A stretch of DNA of 64,000 nucleotides from an uncultured Christensenella sp. (GTDB lineage Bacteria > Bacillota > Clostridia > Christensenellales > Borkfalkiaceae). Shown here piece after piece: positions 60,811-64,000 of the stretch. The position numbers and the translations under genes were made by a program. The stretch is from positions 1 through 64,000 of the forward strand of contig CAJKUC010000009.1 in assembly GCA_905203015.1 (NCBI GenBank), in the 5' to 3' direction. How positions within the stretch are numbered: the first letter of the stretch is position 1; each line of letters opens with the position of its first letter. The notes beneath the pieces were generated by a model, which searched no databases, was not told where the DNA came from, and saw only the letters and a program-made list of their open reading frames with translations.

Positions 60811-61074
60811 ATGATAAATATAACGGACGTACGCGTGAGGCTATTCGACACGGACTCTAAAATCAAAGCGGCCGCTTCGATTACGCTCGATTCCTGTTTC
60901 GTGATTCACGAACTGAAAGTGATCGAAGGCAAAACGGGCTTATTCGTGATTATGCCCGGAAGAAAGGCGAAAGACGGCAGGTTTAAAGATCTCGTGCACC
61001 CGCTGAACACGGAAACGCGCGCCTGCATACAAAACGCCGTTCTCGCAGCCTACGCCAAAGAGCGCTTGTTCTGA
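60811..61074 (+). CDS. spoVG: Septation protein SpoVG
   Basis: An 87-residue nucleic-acid-binding regulator involved in septum formation and, in spore formers, cortex formation; it binds DNA and RNA in several Firmicutes. Family marks are the N-terminal ITDVRVRLFDTDSKIKAAAS, SCFVIHELKVIEGKTGLF and IMPGRKAKDGRFKDLVHPLN. Length matches the core; the variable C-terminal tail is short. The ATG has GAGGT upstream. It is convergent with ftsZ. Confidence 0.96.
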   Translation: MINITDVRVRLFDTDSKIKAAASITLDSCFVIHELKVIEGKTGLFVIMPGRKAKDGRFKDLVHPLNTETRACIQNAVLAAYAKERLF

Positions 61075-61107
61075 TTTTCCGCGAACCGAAAAAAACTTTT
61101 CCGTTTC

Positions 61108-61155
61108 GGCTCATATGAGCCGCGCCGTTTGTATCGGCGGCGCGCCGCGTTTTTG
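61108..61155 (+). terminator. Hairpins after spoVG
   Basis: A 14-base palindrome GGCTCATATGAGCC (61108-61121) is followed by CGCGCCG (61121-61127) pairing with CGGCGCG (61138-61144), then CCGCG and five Ts. A weaker candidate than the stem at 61281-61323; the rest of the gap has no gene. Confidence 0.4.
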
Positions 61156-61280
61156 TGCCGATTTTATTATCGGATTTTTGAATTTTTATCCGTTGCTTTT
61201 TCGATCGATCCGCTTTTTCTCCGTCGCTTGTAAAACGCCCGCCGTTAAAATCTTGATCCGTTATCCCCTCTCTGTCATAA

Positions 61281-61323
61281 AAAATCGCCTCTTCCGCAAG
61301 GTATCGGAAGAGGCTGTTTTTTT
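61281..61323. terminator. Bidirectional terminator between spoVG and ftsZ
   Basis: GCCTCTTCCG (61287-61296) pairs perfectly with CGGAAGAGGC (61305-61314), with a T run after it on the plus strand and ATTTTTA on the minus strand. Confidence 0.85.
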
Positions 61324-61365
61324 GATATATTTTTTCTGCCGACAGGCTTTATCGATAGCGACGTT

Positions 61366-62895
61366 TTATTTTTTATCGTTTTTCCGCATGAAAAATTCAA
61401 CGAATTTCGGGCGGTGTTTCTTTTCGGCAGGCTGTTCGTTCTGCGGCATATCGATGGGCGTTTCGGGCTCGAAATTCCCCTGCGGATTCTGCTGCGCATA
61501 GCCGTTCATGCCGTTATTCGCGCCGTTTCCCGCCATATACGGATTATTTGCGGGATTTGCCTGATACGCGGGCGCGGCGGGATTCTGCGGAGGGTAATAT
61601 CCCCGATCCTGCGAAAAATTCTGCGCGTTCGCCTGCGGCTGAGGCGCGCCGTAAAATCCGCCCTGCGCCCCGGAAAAATTCTGATATGCGCCGTTATTCG
61701 CCGCGGAAGCGGGAGAAACGGACGGTTGCGGCTGCGAAGCGCCCTGTTGCGCAGCCTGTGCGGTCTGCTCGCTCTGCGCGGGGTAGCCGAACGCCCGATC
61801 GATTTTATCGGAAAGCGCGGCAGCCCTTTGTGCCGCCGTCTGCGCGTCGGTAGCGCCCGTAATCGATTGCCCGCCCGAAGGGAAGCCCGTGGCGATAATC
61901 ACCACCTCCACTTCGTCGGACATCGTCTCTTCGATGCACGCGCCGAAAATCACATTCGCGGAATAATCGATCACGCCCTTGACGAGTTCTGCCGCCTGAC
62001 ATACTTCGTCGAGCGTAAGATCGTTGCCGCCCACCACGTTCAGAATCACGGAACTTGCGCCCTCGATCGTGGTGTTCAGAAGCGGCGAGCAAATCGCGCA
62101 ACGCACCGCGTCGGCAATACGTTTTTCGCCCTTTGCGATACCGATACCCATATGCGCCACGCCGCGATCTTTCAGCGTTGTGCGCACGTCGGCAAAATCG
62201 AGATTGATCAGCGATGGATTCACGATCAGTTCCGCGATACCGCGGATACCCTGCCGCAACACTTCGTCAGCCACTTTCAACGCTTCGGGGAACGACGTTC
62301 CCTGTTTCACCACGCCGCGCAGTTTGTCGTTCGGGATCACGATGATGGAATCGACGTATTTTCTCAATTCTTCCACGCCGGCAAGCGCGTAATCCATCTT
62401 TTTCTTCCCCTCGAACGAGAAAGGAAGCGTCACCACGGCAACGGTGAGAATTTTCATTTCGCGCGCCAGTTTCGCGATCACGGGAGAAGCGCCCGTGCCC
62501 GTGCCTCCGCCCATACCCGCCGTAATAAACAGAAGATCGGTGCCTTTTAAAATTTTCTGAATAAGATCTTTATTTTCCTCTGCGGAAAGTTTTCCCACGG
62601 AAGGATCGGCGCCCGCGCCGAGCCCCTTCGTAAGTTTCACGCCGATCTGAATACGATTCTGCGCCAAAGACCGCGCAAGCACCTGATTATCCGTGTTCAC
62701 CACGTAATATTCCGCGGCTTTCAGCCCCGATTCGATCAATCTGTTCACCGCGTTGCCGCCCGCGCCGCCTACGCCGATCACTTTGATCTTGGCTACGCCG
62801 AACTGACTGTCGGGCACTTCTTCTTCCTGCGGGCGAACGGTATCGTTCAGTTCGCGATCTTCCGTTTCGTCGTATGTGTAAAAATCTTCCGTCAT
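61366..62895 (-). CDS. ftsZ: Cell division protein FtsZ
   Basis: A 509-residue tubulin-like GTPase forming the division ring. The GTPase core covers about 30-345: VIGVGGAGGNAVNRLIESG, the tubulin signature GGGTGTGASPVIA (129-141) and the T7 loop NLDFADVRTTL. A long Gln/Asn/Pro/Ala-rich linker follows (about 370-490), much longer than in Bacillus FtsZ. The end, RPKFVEFFMRKNDKK, fits the conserved tail that binds FtsA. The ATG overlaps the ftsA stop by four bases and has GGAGG upstream. Confidence 0.97.
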   Translation of the reverse strand: MTEDFYTYDETEDRELNDTVRPQEEEVPDSQFGVAKIKVIGVGGAGGNAVNRLIESGLKAAEYYVVNTDNQVLARSLAQNRIQIGVKLTKGLGAGADPSVGKLSAEENKDLIQKILKGTDLLFITAGMGGGTGTGASPVIAKLAREMKILTVAVVTLPFSFEGKKKMDYALAGVEELRKYVDSIIVIPNDKLRGVVKQGTSFPEALKVADEVLRQGIRGIAELIVNPSLINLDFADVRTTLKDRGVAHMGIGIAKGEKRIADAVRCAICSPLLNTTIEGASSVILNVVGGNDLTLDEVCQAAELVKGVIDYSANVIFGACIEETMSDEVEVVIIATGFPSGGQSITGATDAQTAAQRAAALSDKIDRAFGYPAQSEQTAQAAQQGASQPQPSVSPASAANNGAYQNFSGAQGGFYGAPQPQANAQNFSQDRGYYPPQNPAAPAYQANPANNPYMAGNGANNGMNGYAQQNPQGNFEPETPIDMPQNEQPAEKKHRPKFVEFFMRKNDKK

Positions 62896-64000
62896 TTTTT
62901 TGTTCCTCCGAATATATTGAAAAATTGTCGTATACCCGATTGCTTTTCCGCGCGTTCCAGCGCGGCATGCAAAGCGGAGATACGCGATGAATAAACAGGT
63001 TTGTCGAAATACGGAATTTCCGGGCGCACCACCTGCGTGATACGGCTCAGCCTTCTCGAAACGTGTTCGGAAAGCCCGCGTATTTCGCCCACGCCCTCTC
63101 CCGTGAGATATAAGGGATTGGTGGAATCCCCCGCAATTTTTTTATTCCCGTAATAGCGGCTGAAAAAATCGTCGGTATATTCGCATAATTCGTCGAGCGA
63201 GCATTTGATCACGTCGTTTATGCGTTGCACGGGATAAGAATTTCCGTCCCGATCCGTCCACATCACGTCTTTTTTCACAAAGCCGCCCGATACGTCCGCC
63301 GCGGCAAGTATTTCGCACGCCTTATCGAAATCTACGCCGAATTCCTGCATCAGCGCGGCGGAAATCTGCCCCACGCCGCAGGAAAACGTCTCCTGATGTA
63401 CGATCCCGCCGCCGTAAGCCACCAAAAGCACGGAAGCCGCGTCGCCTACGTCAAGAATCACGGCATATCCCTCGCGCGTTTTCGCGGGCAAAAGGTAGGT
63501 AGCCATCGCCAGCGACTGCGGAATATATTCGATTTCCGTAAATCCCATCGACAAAAAGAGTTTCTGCGTTAAAGCGTAGAAATTTTCGTTCACGAAATAA
63601 TAGCAGAGCGCCCCTTGCAGCAATGACGTTTTCGTTGCCAGCACGTCGCTGCGGGAAAAATATCTGCGGTTATCCCCTACGGAAAAATACATTGCCGAAC
63701 AGCCGACGTATCTGCCGTTTTCCGTAAGTTCGTTCAGCCCCGACGAAAAAAGCACGTCGATTTCCGCTTCCGTGATTTTTCTTCGTTTCGGAAACGAAAG
63801 CGTCTGCCCTTTCGTGCGCACCTTGATAAACGGCGCGGGCACGGCGATATACAGTTTGCGCATCGTACCCTCGTAGGAAGAGAGCACGGCGTTGAAAACG
63901 CGCGTTGCGGCGGAAGAAAAAGAGGATACGTCGAAAAATCCGTCCGCACCGTAGCCGTCGTAAAAATCGCTTTCGCTTCCGCGGAATACGAACGTGCCGT
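62892..64000 (-). CDS. ftsA: Cell division protein FtsA (partial, start outside window)
   Basis: The frame is open through the window edge, so at least 369 residues are present and the N-terminus is missing. It belongs to the actin/Hsp70-like superfamily: YAVILDVGDAASVLLVAYGGGI is the phosphate-2 type motif, SCGVGQISAALMQEFGVDFDKACEI follows as in FtsA, and PLYLTGEGVGEIRGLSEHVS is the late adenosine motif. The directly following ftsZ, with four-base overlap, supports FtsA, which tethers FtsZ to the membrane. Sequence similarity to model FtsA is low. An internal GTG at 63887 is not needed, since coding sequence continues upstream. The amphipathic C-terminus (RQFFNIFGGTKK) suits membrane binding. 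Confidence 0.82.
   Translation of the reverse strand, partial: GTFVFRGSESDFYDGYGADGFFDVSSFSSAATRVFNAVLSSYEGTMRKLYIAVPAPFIKVRTKGQTLSFPKRRKITEAEIDVLFSSGLNELTENGRYVGCSAMYFSVGDNRRYFSRSDVLATKTSLLQGALCYYFVNENFYALTQKLFLSMGFTEIEYIPQSLAMATYLLPAKTREGYAVILDVGDAASVLLVAYGGGIVHQETFSCGVGQISAALMQEFGVDFDKACEILAAADVSGGFVKKDVMWTDRDGNSYPVQRINDVIKCSLDELCEYTDDFFSRYYGNKKIAGDSTNPLYLTGEGVGEIRGLSEHVSRRLSRITQVVRPEIPYFDKPVYSSRISALHAALERAEKQSGIRQFFNIFGGTKK

Noticed and set aside
60811..61074. Sigma-H promoter for spoVG
   Set aside because: No matching -35/-10 pair was seen; a sigma-A-type pair explains the spacing better.

Overview
The window looks like a chromosomal segment of an endospore-related Gram-positive bacterium of the class Clostridia (Bacillota), with mid-range GC and A/T-rich intergenic gaps. 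The evidence is spoIIID and spoVG, rny, a mutS-mutL-miaA-linked gene for a methionine gamma-lyase family protein, the order ftsK/spoIIIE-rimO-pgsA-cinA-recA-nadE-rny, strong purine-rich Shine-Dalgarno sites and sigma-A promoters (TTGACA-N17-TATAAT, often with TG before the -10 box). Pyruvate formate-lyase with its activase points to anaerobic metabolism. I cannot name a genus; a Christensenellales-like lineage is only a guess. TGA is used as a normal stop.

Layout. 1-350: a hairpin-rich sequence repeated at a 164-bp offset. 350-2645: aldose epimerase-like enzyme and a polysaccharide deacetylase. 2769-5380 (minus): dCMP deaminase, cyclophilin and purB. 5730-7797 (plus): groES-groEL. 7971-16599 (minus): miaB-mutS-mutL-miaA and a PLP enzyme. 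16813-19149 (plus): class A penicillin-binding protein. 19233-24707 (minus): two tRNA-Pro genes, spoIIID, and a topoisomerase IV-like parE-parC pair. 24863-29243 (minus): helD and argS. 29513-33922: ychF, radC, sfp-like, mtnN and ung. 34036-39198 (minus): an operon-like run pflA, a pyruvate formate-lyase split into two genes, an interrupted membrane-anchored metallo-beta-lactamase-fold gene, and tcdA. 39489-42890 (minus): HPr-kinase-like protein, PqqD-like protein, S26-type peptidase and ABC exporter. 43145-46725 (minus): DUF296 protein, membrane proteins, a TetR regulator, a TfoX-like protein and a membrane-anchored barnase-like ribonuclease. 46883-60654 (minus): tRNA-Thr, rny, nadE, recA, cinA-like, pgsA, rimO, ftsK/spoIIIE and murC. 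60811-64000: spoVG (plus), then ftsZ and a partial ftsA (minus).

Most of the window is conserved housekeeping: DNA repair and recombination (mutSL, recA, radC, ung), tRNA modification (miaA, miaB, tcdA), the cell envelope and division (PBP, murC, ftsA, ftsZ, ftsK, pgsA) and chaperones. The accessory interest lies at 34-47 kb. There, the pyruvate formate-lyase has its glycyl-radical domain on a separate gene with its own ribosome binding site. A kinase/PqqD/peptidase/exporter cassette resembles a lasso-peptide locus stripped of its cyclase. A barnase-like domain with all expected catalytic residues sits between membrane segments, and no barstar gene is visible. Smaller signals are a family of 18-bp imperfect repeats in two intergenic gaps, an unusual tRNA-Pro with an AGG anticodon, a predicted leaderless sfp mRNA, and a symmetric divergent promoter pair between argS and ychF.
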